This document shows, piece by piece, positions 29,614-40,130 of a DNA stretch of 64,000 nucleotides. The stretch covers positions 61,000-124,999 of the forward strand of contig NW_024609947.1 in the NCBI RefSeq assembly GCF_016920785.2, written 5' to 3'. Every line of letters begins with the position of its first letter. Within the stretch, counting starts at the first letter, position 1. Source of the stretch: Ixodes scapularis (lineage: Eukaryota; Arthropoda; Arachnida; Ixodida; Ixodidae). A program made the position numbers and the translations under genes. The notes beneath the pieces were generated by a model, which was not told the DNA's origin, did not search any database, and saw nothing but the letters and a program-made list of their open reading frames with translations.

Positions 29614-30785
29614 TTAAAGGGCATCCCCGCCGTAATTTTTATAGTCACCGATTTCTATAAAATTTTCATCGTGTATTTGGATTCACTTCCTGAGCATGTG
29701 TACGAAATATCTCAGAAAAATATTAATTTTCTTAGAAGACAATGAATTTTGAAATTTACACGTCCACACCCAAATCACGCTGCCGCCCTACTGGCAACAC
29801 TGAGGAAGAGCGGCACACGGAGGCTGCCATGATGGCACTGACGTTGCCGTGACGTCACATGTTGGTCAGGGTGCTTGCTTTGGAGCTTGTTGGTGCTAGG
29901 ACTGTCTGATTTTTGCTTATTTTATCGGTTTTTACAGCACACGCGAGCGCGCTGATGAAATGCACGTTCACGAAGCCGAAGCTACATGCGCGAATGTTGT
30001 CTCAAACGACGCTTTTACAGCGCGAGAATGGAAATTGAGGTTACGAGGCCCTAAAGATCTTCCGTCCCCGCGCTCGTGCCTTCTGTCCATAGGGAGTTTT
30101 AGCAGATAGTTATCAGAGGCCCGCTAACCCTCCGGGCGCGCGCTGGAGCATGCTTGGAAGTGGCGGCGCGAAAACGTCGCTACTTCCAAGGCGTCTCTTG
30201 AAAACACGGTCTACTAAAACCGTCTATTGTCAGACACCAAGATATAACAAAAAGTGCCTCCAATTAAAAGGCATAACGTCGATCAGTTTTTCTTGGCGTG
30301 CTAGCAACAAAAACTGCCTTACCATTCCGCTTCAGAAGGGGCATCTGGTTCCACATGGCGGCGGATCACGAATGCAGCCGCCGCTGGCTTCCCTCGGAGG
30401 CGATGCCGGCGGATCGTATGAAAACGGGTATCGTCATCGTCCTCAAAATCTAGCCGCATATCCTCATCGTTGCTCGATTCAGACGAGCTTGATGAGTCCA
30501 TTTTCATCCGCGGCACGAACGCAAAACAGTGACCTGCTGCCAGGCTGGCCAGGCTCAAACTGCACACGTGCGAGTGTTTATACCATATGTGACGTCACAT
30601 CAAAATGGCGGACCAGTCGAGTGGCAATTTAGTTTCGGTTTCGGTTTCAGCGTATTTTAACGATTATAAATTATGTAAACAGTTTTTTAATGATTTAACC
30701 GCTGCTATAGGCTAAATTTTTAGTACCCTTTCCGAAAATATGTTTCGATAAAACCGCTCAAATTGACGGCGGAGCTGCCCTTTAA
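29614..30785. mobile_element. TTAA-flanked MITE-like element, 1.17 kb
   Basis: Starts TTAAAGGGCATCCCCGCCG and ends CGGCGGAGCTGCCCTTTAA; inverted terminal match of about 19 bases with two or three mismatches, plus TTAA duplications. The end TTAAAGGGC departs from TTAAAGGRR by one base. It is longer than the other MITEs here and has a minus-strand frame (30319-30512) with an acidic, serine-rich start. It may descend from an autonomous element. Confidence 0.65.
30319..30512 (-). pseudogene. Acidic serine-rich frame inside the TTAA element
   Basis: From a Met near 30510 the frame reads MKMDSSSSSESSNDEDMRL, then an acidic run, then RFHTIRRHRLRG, and runs out at 30319. S-rich acidic leaders of this kind occur at the N-terminus of several DNA transposases. 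No domain is recognisable and I assign no function. Confidence 0.3.
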
Positions 30786-31010
30786 GTCCAAAAACTGAGA
30801 CAACGTGGGCTGAACAAGCCCGGAGACTAACATTAAAAACGAGCGTGTTGGTGTTTACTCTGCTCGGAGACTAGTTGGGTCTTCTCCCGAAACGAAAAGT
30901 TAGCGCCGGCTGACGTGTTCTTTTGAAAAAGGGAAGGGAAAAGAGAAAGTTTGAGTAACTGCAGTAACCACCCAATAGCTGCTCTCCCGATATGAAGCTC
31001 GAGGCATGTT

Positions 31011-31643
31011 ACACTCTTAGAAAAAAGGGTCAGTATAGTCCTCCCTAAAGGGAGGAACGCTCTTGATACATATGTTCCTTCAGAAAGGGAAAACCTTTCG
31101 TCCCTTTAGCAGGGGAGCAAAAGTTTCTCCGTTGACTCCATCTCATTATGGCGGCTACGAATCGAGCAAATCGAGCTCGATAAGGCTTAACGAGAACATT
31201 AAGTCTATTGTACAGAGCGAGAGGAGCAGCAAATAAAAACGTAACACGAGCTTTCCGCGAACTGTATTTATTTCCGAAGCCGACTTTCTCCTGCAGATAA
31301 AGAAATACGTTTCGAAAGCATGCAGTCACTCAGTCTTCTCATCGTCTGCACTGCGATGTTCAACGGAGACAACCGGCACCCAGTTCGCTTACTTTATGTC
31401 TTACCTTTGCTATTCCTCGAGCCACAATTCCTTCGTCAACCGTTGCGTCAACCGCACATCACGGAGGAGTCAAAATCATTCGCCCGCAAAACCAAAAGCC
31501 GCTCTAAAAAAAAAAAAAAAAATCCGAAGCAACCTCTTGGCCTATCTTAGCACGGTAACACGAAATTATGGCGTAGCCGCGTAGCGTAATAGGATGTTAA
31601 ATCGCTTACAACCAGATGGCAGGGTCAAGCATAGTAATCGCAA
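31011..31643. repeat. Unclassified interspersed repeat, copy 1
   Basis: Begins ACACTCTTAGAAAAAAGGGT and shares a collinear ~600-base body with 32466-33040 (AGGAACG-TCTTG, AATCGAGCAAATCGAGC, CACGAGCTTTCCGCGAACTG, CACTGCGATGTT-AACGGAGA). An A-run at 31506-31521 is unique to this copy. There is no inverted partner of the start and no convincing frame. Confidence 0.7.
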
Positions 31644-32465
31644 GTAGCTAGGTGGCGCTAGGTACCGCCCAATTCATGTTTTACAAAACAATATTTTTAT
31701 TTTTTATCCCACGATTGCGTTTCCCTTTCTTCGGGAATCTCTAACATATGTAGACACGTTACGCACACTACAAGCATCAGGTGAACATATATTGAGCGCA
31801 TACACATGCATCGCACATACAAACATCAATACAACAGCCAACGTTACTAGAACACTTAGTTGGGAAACTCGCCGTCGAAACCTGGGCCGCTGGCGTCCAC
31901 CGAGACCGAGCTAAATACGACAACAGCGCCACTCTTTGTCATTTGTCCGTACTGCTGTCACCTTGAACTTTTACATAGCATATTTTTGCGTAAACACAAA
32001 GGGAAAAGACTCTTTTTGTATGAAATTCATTGGAGTTTAGTACAAAATGATGGGCACGTGATGTTTTTAAAATGTTTAGTTTGCAGGGTTTTGCGGCACA
32101 ATTAATATTGTTTTTATACAACCATGCCTCAGCGGTGCTTTCAGGTAGCGCGTCCCGACCTAGGTGCATTTTAACCTCGGTAGCAAGACGCGGCGCGTCC
32201 GCTGGGGAGACGGGGATGGCACCCCTGTAACCAAGGAGGTTAGAAGTACTAGGAGGGGGCACGTTGCAATATTGGTGACGCCTAGTCATAAAAAGTTTAA
32301 ACGATTTTGTGGCCAGCGTGACCGCAGATCTCTCTGGCGATTGGTGCGCGTGACATGTCACGTGTAAGATGGATGGTTGATTGTAGAAGGACTCCTTGTA
32401 GGCTTGCGCGCGCTCCGTCCAGTACGTTTTATCAGGTCGAAGGCTAGACTGCGGTGTATTCTAGT
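31644..32465. other. Spacer between two repeat copies
   Basis: GTAGCTAGGTGGCGCTAGG at 31643-31661 echoes the 3' end of the LINE at 33-37 kb. A segment near 31780-31845 (CAATACAAC context) resembles 38270-38330. No gene is supported. Confidence 0.4.
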
Positions 32466-33040
32466 ACACTCTTAGAAAAAAGGGTATGGATAGTCCTCCC
32501 TTAGGGGAGGAACGGTCTTGTAACCTATGTTCCTTTAGAAAGGGAGAAACTTTCGTCCCTGAAGCAGGGGAGCAAAGTTCCTCCGTCGCTTGCATCTCAA
32601 TATGGCGGCCCCGAATCGAGCAAATCGAGCCCAATAAGGCTTGACGAGGACGCTACGTCTCTTGTACGGGACGAGAGGAGCAGCAAATAAAAGCATAACA
32701 CGAGCTTTCCGCGAACTGTGTTTATTTCCGAAGCCAGATTCCCGCCACAGGCGTTTCGAAAGCAGTTACTCAGTCTTCTCGTCGACAGCACTGCGATGTT
32801 AAACGGAGACAACCGATACCCAGTTACTTCGCGCACTTTGCGCACTTTGCGTCTTACCTTAGGCGTTCCTCGAGTCACAATTCCTTCGTCAACCGTACAT
32901 CACGGAGAAGGGCAAACTCAATCCGCGAACCAAAAGTTCCAAAAGCCGCTCTCGAAAGAACAAACTCGAAGCCGCTGTTTATTGCATAGCGTGAAAGGTT
33001 GAATCGTTAGCCAAAAGATGGCGGGGTCGCGGGGTCAGGA
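32466..33040. repeat. Unclassified interspersed repeat, copy 2
   Basis: Same family and orientation as 31011-31643, with landmarks at an offset of about 1455 bases. It ends near the 5'-truncated LINE. Confidence 0.7.
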
Positions 33041-33046
33041 TCTTTT

Positions 33047-33296
33047 ACTCGGAGAAGCAACTGGAGATAGCAACCAAACAAATTGAGGAATTAATTTCTG
33101 GCGATACCACAGCAGAATGGACTTACACAAATTTAATGAGATTATTTGAGCGAGAGCTATCCAAGGTCCGACCTAGAGAAAAAGGAAAAGGAAGGCATAA
33201 ACCCAAGAGCTGGTGGGATGGGGAGGTTAAGAACGCCATAGAGAGACGCCAGGAAGCATCCAGAGAACACAGACATTCCAAGCAAAGGGGGGAACC
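33047..33296 (+). pseudogene. LINE ORF2 linker fragment before the insertion
   Basis: The frame reads SEKQLEIATKQIEELISGD, then KSWWDGEVKNAIERRQEASR and ends HSKQRGEP at the insertion site. WW-DxEV-x-x-AI-x-x-RQ is the linker pattern between endonuclease and RT in several LINE clades. The sequence resumes beyond the inserted element with one copy of the target duplication removed: GEP, then KAEVDRKWDNF at 34778. This proves the two halves were one gene. Confidence 0.75.
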
Positions 33297-34767
33297 ACTG
33301 ATCTCTATGACAATTGCTGGATCGCGCTTCCCCGCTTGTTCGCTGCAGCGCAACTGAAGCCACCGGGCTTCACTCGCTTGGGATACGATGTGCCGTTTTT
33401 GCTAGCCTTTGCTGCGGTTTTCCAGCGTGCTGACGACACGTTTTCTACTCGTTCGTCGTCATTCGCCGAAGAAGTTTTTTGAAGACTCTGTGTATTGTTG
33501 AGACTTGCCGTTCTGAACACGTGGAAAATTTTACGAAAGTGCAGTGTCGCAGGAAAAAGGCACAACGCGTCGAAAGGAAGGGCTGGCGGCGTGTTCAAAG
33601 CTTCCTTGGCACGCCGAAGTGCAGTGTCTCTGTGCCTTCGCACGCTTGGATACCGACCAAGAACCGACGCCGTGTGTATGTGTTCAGCGAGTGCAATGTG
33701 CGTGAAGCTGTTCGTGCCTCTGGATCAGCGTCTTTTCCCCTCGCGGTTTAGGAACGAGCTTAATCCAGCGTCCACTAGCGACGGAAGATGGAGAGAAGGT
33801 ACGTCTTTTTTTCGTCCTTAGACGATTTACACAATACCGTGCACAACAGCTCCTCATCACTGATCAGTGCTGGCTTATTATCAACCTACTTAATTGCACT
33901 TGACGTTTGAGCGCGGCTCGCCTAATTGTAATTGGTCAACAGATTGCACACGACCATATCGGCCGCGCTTCAAAGATTTTCATACTCGCCGTCTTGTACT
34001 TCTGCTTTCGAAAACCCCCCTGGCTCCACAACGTTGCCCTATTCGTGCTCCCACGGAATCTATTAGAGTAGATTTGGGACATAGCCATGGTTAATATAGT
34101 ACATAAGAACACGTACAGATCTCCCCCTTTTATTGATTGCAACTCACCGGAACAGCTGGACGATCCAGAACTCCGTGGCCGATATATATAAATGATCTAA
34201 AGGCATCTACGCGCGACACATGTTCAGAACTTTGGCGCGGCGTCAATTCTTGACCGGTATCCAAGCGTGCGAAGGCACAAAGATGCATCACTCGGCGTGC
34301 CAAGGAAGCTTTGATCACGCCGCGACACCGGCGACACGTTTTCGACGAGTTGTACCTTTTGATACGGCTTCACGCACATTGCACTCGCTAAACACATTCA
34401 CACGGCGTCGGTTCTTGGTCGGTATCCAAGCGCGCGAAGGCACAGAGACACGGCACTTCGGCGTGCCAAGGAAGCTTTGAACACGCCGCCAGCCCTTCCT
34501 TTCGACGCGTTGTGCCTTTTTCCTGCGACACTGCACTTTCGTAAAATTTTCCACGTGTTCACAACGGCAAGTCTCAACAATACACAGACTCTTCAAAAAA
34601 CTTCTTCGGCGAATGACGACGAACGAGTAGAAAACGTGTCGTCAGCACGCTGGAAAACCGCAGCAAAGGCTAGCAAAAACGGCAAATCGTATCCCAAGCG
34701 AGTGAAGCCCGGTGGCTTCACTTGCGGGAGCGGCAAGCGCGATCCAGCAATTGTCACTGAGATCAGT
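33297..34767. mobile_element. Mutator-like/fold-back element with ~440-base inverted repeats
   Basis: Flanked by GGGGGGAACC at 33287-33296 and 34768-34777 (10 bases, within the 8-10 usual for Mutator-like elements). Left arm 33297-~33740 and right arm ~34335-34767 are inverted copies starting ACTGATCTC. A third, partial copy of the right-arm sequence (34220-34320: GGTATCCAAGCG-GCGAAGGCAC) lies in direct orientation just inside it. There is no transposase. Frames in the arms are mirror-image artefacts. Confidence 0.8.
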
Positions 34768-34777
34768 GGGGGGAACC

Positions 34778-36088
34778 AAAAGCCGAAGTAGACAGAAAAT
34801 GGGATAATTTCATAATTTATAGAAGGGAAGCATCCTGTTTAATCAGTGAGAAAATGAGAACAAGGGGGTCCCAATGGTTGTCAAAAGTGCACAAAAAGGA
34901 TAAAAAGCAGCCAAGAAATTTCGGAAACATCTGAACTCCATGAGTAATAAGACAAGTTTAGAACAGAGGTTTATAGTTACAGCTCAAGGTACTCGACTGG
35001 AAGGGGATAAGGCAATGCAGCATATAGGGACAATGATGGCGGAAAAATTTAAAGACCGAAGGAATGAGGCACATGCTTTATCGCAGGAGAACAGACCGGT
35101 AAGTGCTATGGATTCGTTCGGACAAAGAGAATGGGAAAGGGCAGAGAAAAGAGTTCCTAGTAGCACATCGACAGGCCCTGACGGTATTCCCATTATGTTA
35201 ATCAAGAACTTGGGCCCAAAATCTAAGCAAGCATTAAGAGAGGCAGTGAATAAAATGGTAACGGATGGGAAAGCCCCCGATGAATGGAGACTAAGCAGGA
35301 TGAGCATGATATATAAACGAAAGGGGGACAAAGCGGACATAAACAACTATCGTCCTATAACGGTGACGTCAGTGATTTACAGGGTGGTGATGCAGATTAT
35401 AAAGGATAGACTGCAGGCATGGGTGGAGAGCGAGGGGGTGCTGGGGGAGCTGCAGAATGGGTTCCGGAAGCAAAGGAGGTTAGAGGACAATCTGTTCTCT
35501 TTAACGCAGTGTATCGAAATAGCAGAAAAGGAACAAAGGCCCCTATGGCTAGCGTTTCTGGATATCAAAGGAGCCTACGACAGTGTAATTCAAGAGAATT
35601 TGCGGGGCATACTGGGTACATTAGGGGTAGAAGCTGGAGTAACTAATCTTTTAAAAGATATATATAATAGCAACAAGGTGCGTATAAAATGGGAAACAAA
35701 TGTATCGGAGCCTATAGAGATAGAGCGGGGGCTTAGGCAAGGCTGCCCTTTGTCGCCTTTGTTGTTCATGTTATACTTACAGGGATTGGAGAACAAACTA
35801 GAGCGGAGCGGGTTTGGCTTCAACCTTTCTTTCATCAAGCAAGGTGAATGGATTAAACAATCACTACCGGGGCTGATGTATGCAGATGATATAGTGCTAA
35901 TGGCCGACAACAAAGAAGATTTGCAGAAATTAATGGATATCTGTGGTACAGAGGGAGATAAACTAGGTCTTAAATTTAGTCAAGAAAAATCGGCAGTGAT
36001 GATTTTTAATGATAAAGATGGTGGCGAGCACAGGATACAAGAGGTCATGTTGGAGGTAGTGGATAAGTACAGGTATCTTGGGGTATGA
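34778..36088 (+). pseudogene. LINE ORF2 reverse transcriptase
   Basis: After a short in-frame start (34778-34930) a frameshift moves the coding phase to the 34940-36088 frame. RT motifs in order: STGPDGIPIMLIKNLG, NNYRPITVTSVIYRVVMQII, LQNGFRK, LAFLDIKGAYDSV (catalytic D), RGLRQGCPLSPLLF and GLMYADDIVLMA. The TGA at 36086-36088 replaces the residue expected in YLGV-x-INNG and is probably a point mutation. The enzyme would copy LINE RNA at the target nick. Confidence 0.85.
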
Positions 36089-36997
36089 ATAAATAATGGT
36101 GTTGAGTATCTAACGGAGCATGAAAAACATGTAGCGATGAAAGGTAGCAGGAATGCAGCCGTCATGAAACATAGGGCTCTGTGGAATTACAGTAGGTATG
36201 AAGTGGTGAGGGGGATTTGGAAAGGGGTCATGGTTCCCGGCCTGACCTTAGGCAATGCGGTCCTGTGCATGAGACCAGATATTCAAGCAAAGTTAGAAAT
36301 TAAACAGCGGGGCGTAGGTAGGCTTGCTTTGGGAGCTCACGGAAATACGCCGAATCAGGGGGTACAAGGCGACATGGGATGGACGTCATTCGAGGGCAGG
36401 GAAGCTAGCAGCAAGATAGAATTTGAGGAGCGTTTGAGGGAAATGGAGGAAGAGCAGTGGGCTAGGAAAGTTTTCAGTTATTTGTACATGAGGAATGTAG
36501 ATACCAAATAGAGAAAGCGAACTAGAAAATTATCAAGCAAATATTTGGGCGGCAGTGGGGGCGCCAACCAGGAATTACGGGTTAAGAAAAGGATAAAAGA
36601 AACAGAGAAGGGTCTGTGGGAAACGGGTATGCAGACAAAACCAACACTGGAGACGTACAGAATGTTCAAACAGGAAATTTGCAAAGAAAATATCTACGAT
36701 GATTCTAGGGGAAGCTCTTTGTTGTTTGAGGCCAGGACAGGAGTATTGCGGACTAAGACGTACCAGGTTAAGTACCAGGAGATGGACACCTTATGTAGTG
36801 TGTGTGGGGAGCAGGAGGAAACGGCTGAACACTTAATACTTTTCTGTAAAGGGCTTCACCCAACAGTTAACAGTGACCGGGCGGATTTAATCAAAGCATT
36901 GGGTTTTAAAGACAGTGAAGGAAAAATAGACTTTACACGGGTAGAAATAACCAAGCGGAGGTTATCAGACTGGTGGCTAAAATCGAGGCAGGGGTGA
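36089..36997 (+). pseudogene. LINE ORF2 C-terminal part with Cys-His cluster
   Basis: Continues from the RT through a TGA (36086-36088) in the same phase: HEKHVAMKGSRNAAVMKHRA, a thumb-like segment and VGRLALGAHGN. A TAG at 36509-36511 then interrupts. The last segment ends with CSVCGEQEETAEHLILFC, a C-x2-C-x7-H-x4-C cluster seen at the end of many LINE ORF2 proteins, and stops at 36995-36997. Two stops in about 300 codons show an old copy. Confidence 0.75.
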
Positions 36998-37090
36998 GAT
37001 TTAATCTTGGCATTCAAAACATATAATTAGATTTATAATGTTGGCTAGGTGGCGCAAGCCACCGCCCGATTCACAGGGTTTAGCCAGATC

Positions 37091-37108
37091 CATCCATCCA
37101 TCCATCCC
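37091..37108. repeat. (CATC)n tail of the LINE
   Basis: Four CATC units at the 3' end of the LINE. Confidence 0.85.
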
Positions 37109-37143
37109 GCAGAGTAATTGCAAGTAGCTAGGCTAGGTGGCGC

Positions 37144-37509
37144 CAATGGTTGCAGAATATGTCGCCCAAAAATGGCCGACTCCTTCGCTGGAGCCTAGCT
37201 TTGCAACAGTTTTCTTTTGAGGTCAGGTACAAAAAGGGTAAACTGCACACCAACGCGGATGGCTTGAGCCGACGCTCAAAAGTGAGTAGAGAAACGTCTT
37301 TACTGAGCGAGCTCATGGATACCAAAATTTTACTTTATTTTGCTAAACAATTGTACCCAAGCTGGGATACAATTGATTTTGGTTTCGTGCCTTTTGTTGC
37401 TCTCTTGCGGGTGCCGAGCCCTGGTAGGGGTTTCGTTTTACTTACGATCTTGCTAAGAGCGATTTTCATACCTTTTAGTGCCTGGTGTGTGTTCGAAGGG
37501 GTTTGCTAG
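37144..37509 (+). pseudogene. Gypsy-type RNase H C-terminal fragment
   Basis: The first ~50 codons read NGRLLRWSLALQQFSFEVRY then KKGKLHTNADGLSRR. This is the conserved end of the RNase H domain of Ty3/gypsy Pol (R-x-x-RW-x-L-x-LQ-x-Y/F... N-x-x-AD-x-LSR), including its last catalytic aspartate. After residue ~60 the sequence has no recognisable domain, and integrase is missing. It is unrelated in sequence to the intact gypsy at 21.9-29.3 kb. It may go with the LTR-like block at 37726. Confidence 0.65.
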
Positions 37510-37725
37510 ATGCGCATTTGCAGTGCGGTCTTGGTTCAATTTTATCATCCTCTCAAGATTTTTCGCAAGCTGCCCCAAGCGCTTGGAGATGAGCAGAGAG
37601 AATGCCCGGCACTCAAGAAAAGCCGGAGACGGTGATCCACCTCCTTATCGGCACTACTGCGGTCCCTCAAAGGAGTGGCTGCTGACCTCTTCTCTTCGGG
37701 ACCGACTTCCGGGCGGCGGAGGAAC

Positions 37726-38245
37726 TGTTGCGACGGCCTTCACTGGGGGCTTTAAACTAAAAACAGAACGAAGCCACGAGACCATCTGGAATCGCGGGCC
37801 CTCGCAAGGAGAAACACCGGCGTACGTGTGCGTGCCTGTGTGTGTGGGGGTCTGTCGGTGTTGAGTTTCAGCAAGAACGTCGCCACCTTACATCAGCCAC
37901 TGGAGCGCAGCAAGAACGTCGAGGGATTACATCATCTGCCCCTCGCTGAAAGAACACCGGGAAATTGCCTCAGCCGCCCCCGCACTTCGGACACCTCGTG
38001 AACACTCGAACACCGGGGAAGGCTCCTCTCTCTCAGAGGGCCTTCTCGCCCTCGAAGGGCTATATAACTTGGGATTGGGGAGCCAGAAATCGCCGACTGC
38101 AGACTGCCGATTGCCGATTAATTAGTCGACCATGCTCTTGTATATTCACTGTATATAAAAGTTCTCCTGGAGTACTCTCACTCCAGGCCTGTTTCCTCGG
38201 GGCCATGGTAGCAGCGAGCCGCAGCCCCAACTCTTGGTTCCGCGC
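37726..38245 (+). repeat. LTR-like block of a second gypsy family
   Basis: Preceded by a purine tract (GGGCGGCGGAGGAAC), the block begins TGTTGCGACGG. It holds CTATATAAC (38060-38068) and TGTATATAAAAG (38152-38163) as possible TATA boxes and a short CTGGAGTACTCTCACTCCAG hairpin. No second copy or clear right end was found, so it is a solo or terminal LTR candidate. 37510-37725 between it and the RNase H fragment holds nothing else I recognise. Confidence 0.5.
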
Positions 38246-38453
38246 CTGAGGTCGCGCATCAGATGAACGTACATCGAGCACATACACGGCACACACAAAT
38301 ATCAATACAACGGAGCACCACACTAAACCGAACACTACACCCGTTGATTTTGATTGAAACGTTTATTTAATTTCCATGCCTCTGGTCTATGGAACCTCAT
38401 GTGGCATGGGGGAAGGGGGAGTGGGAGAGGGGTAGTGATATGATGGTGATAGA

Positions 38454-40130
38454 TTAGACGTACCGTCCGATCCCGGAGGACCGGAGGTAGGAGATGATTG
38501 ATGCGAAGATGAGATCTCGTTCTGCGGGTGCTGAGGTTCTCGGATGCGTCCATTCCCGAAGGGTCATTGGTCTAAGGTGCGGTGGTAGGGTGTTAATTGC
38601 CGCTATCCGTTCTAGTGACGTCCCTTCACAGGACCATACAAGATGGTAGCAAGTCGCAGGGAAACCACAGTGTGGACATCCAGGGTCAGGACCTGTGTCA
38701 TTCTCATCTGTTGACTTGTATAACTTGGCACGCCAAAAGGGAGTCACCATAGTCCGAGTCTGGAGCCTGTGTAGTGCCACTTGCTCCCATCGTGGAAGCC
38801 CGCGAGGGATCGGGTGGGGGTTAGAAGGTAGGAGCGCTGCAAGGCGCGCTTTTCGTGCTCTTTGTTCTTCCTTCTTCTTTTGGGTTAGATCAAAGCCCTC
38901 GTCAAGTGGAACGTCCCGTTGAACGGGCGAGGGGACCGGGCCTTGTGAGGGCTGAGTATTTGCCTGTAGCAGTGCCCTCGCGGCCCCGTCCGCCCGCTCG
39001 TTCCCTGGAACGCCTGCGTGGCCCGGTATCCACGCGATGGTGATTGTTTGTCGAGCCGCGGCTTGACGAACCAGTTCGCGGATGCGCGCAACTGTAACGT
39101 TGCATGTGCTCGACTGCTGTAGTGCACGCATCGCCTCATGGGAGTCGGTGTATATTCGAGTTTCTGTAGTTTCTGCTCGTGGCATGTTCGTGGCTGTTTC
39201 AACGGCAAACAAAACTGCCAGAAGTTCCGCCATGCAACTGCTCCGTGTACATGCGGTAAGCTTGTGGTTCGTCTCTTTGCGTGTAGGGGAATGCCAGGCA
39301 ATCGCAGTGCGGCCGTTGTTGTCTCTCGCCACGTCCGTGTAGAAGACATCCACGTGCGCGGCAAGCTTGCTGACTTCAGCGCGGTGGATGGCTACTTGTG
39401 TAGCACGTCGTCCAGGGTGATCAGGTCCTTGATGACTTGGGAGGGGCTTGATGGGAGTGACTGCCTCTGCATCCCAAGGTGGCGTCGGTGTAGGCATTAG
39501 TGGGCCGTCAATTAGGTCGGAACGGCCAATCGAGGCAAGAATAATTCGCCCGTGAGGAGTGCGAGATAGCCGCTGAGCTTGGCTTATCCGCATCTCCTCG
39601 GCAATCTCACGGATGGTGTTCATTTGAGCGGTCCTTTCTAGCTGTTCAACCGGTGTGAAGCGGGGGAGCCCTGTAACGACCCGCATGGCCGCTCTCAGCA
39701 TGGTTACTAGTGTGGTTTCTTGAGTATTTGTAAGGCGGAGGTAGTTCAGTCCGTACACTACCTTCGAGATTAGGAGGGTACGGACGAGTCGCCGGAGGAG
39801 ATCATCCTGTGCACCCCAGGCCTTGCTCGAGATAGCCTTGAGCAAGTCTAGACCCTCCTTCCACTGCGATTTTACTCTCCGAAGCCAAGTGACTGCACCG
39901 CCTTTGTGGTCAAATGGGACCCCGAGGATTTTGACGGAGTTGTTCTGGGCGATGGGGATTCCATCCACCCTCAGTTGGATGTCGGTACGGGCGCTCCTGC
40001 GTCGGCTGGGTATAACCATGTACGTGGTCTTCTCCTTAGATAACTCCAACCCTGATCGGATAACGAAGGTCATGACAACGTCAAGCGCGCTCTGCATGTA
40101 GCGTTGTTGGCTATCCGCCCCACCTGCCGT
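38454..40130 (-). pseudogene. ORF2 second part: RT thumb and RNase H
   Basis: Starts after the ORF2 frameshift at about 40130, reading GGADSQQRYMQSALDVVMTF onwards; the ~45 codons between 40259 and 40130 in this phase are out-of-frame shadow of the RT. It contains the RT thumb (KILGVPFDHKGG) and an RNase H with all acidic residues: VFYTDVARDNNG (D), CMAELLAVLFA (E), RIYTDSHEAM (D) and GHAGVPGNERAD (H, D). A C-x2-C-x5-H-x4-C cluster (CPHCGFPATCYHLVWSC region) follows. It ends at 38454-38456. Confidence 0.85.

Larger units (their letters stand above)
33045..37108 (+). mobile_element. 5'-truncated LINE (clade unassigned) with a Mutator-like insertion
   Basis: Plus-strand LINE lacking its endonuclease. 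It starts within the EN-RT linker, is interrupted by 33297-34767, and continues through RT (YADD) and a C-terminal C-x2-C-x7-H-x4-C cluster to a 3'UTR with GGCTAGGTGGCGCAAGCC and a (CATC)n tail at 37091-37108. There is no RNase H. Damage: a frameshift near 34925-34940, a TGA at 36086-36088 and a TAG at 36509-36511. RGLRQGCPLSPLLFMLYLQG suggests neither I nor CR1; RTE- or R4-like groups are possible. Confidence 0.8.

Noticed and set aside
33495..33821. Plus frame of 108 codons repeated as a minus frame at 34398-34580
   Set aside because: Both come from the inverted arms of the Mutator-like element; mirrored frames with no domain.
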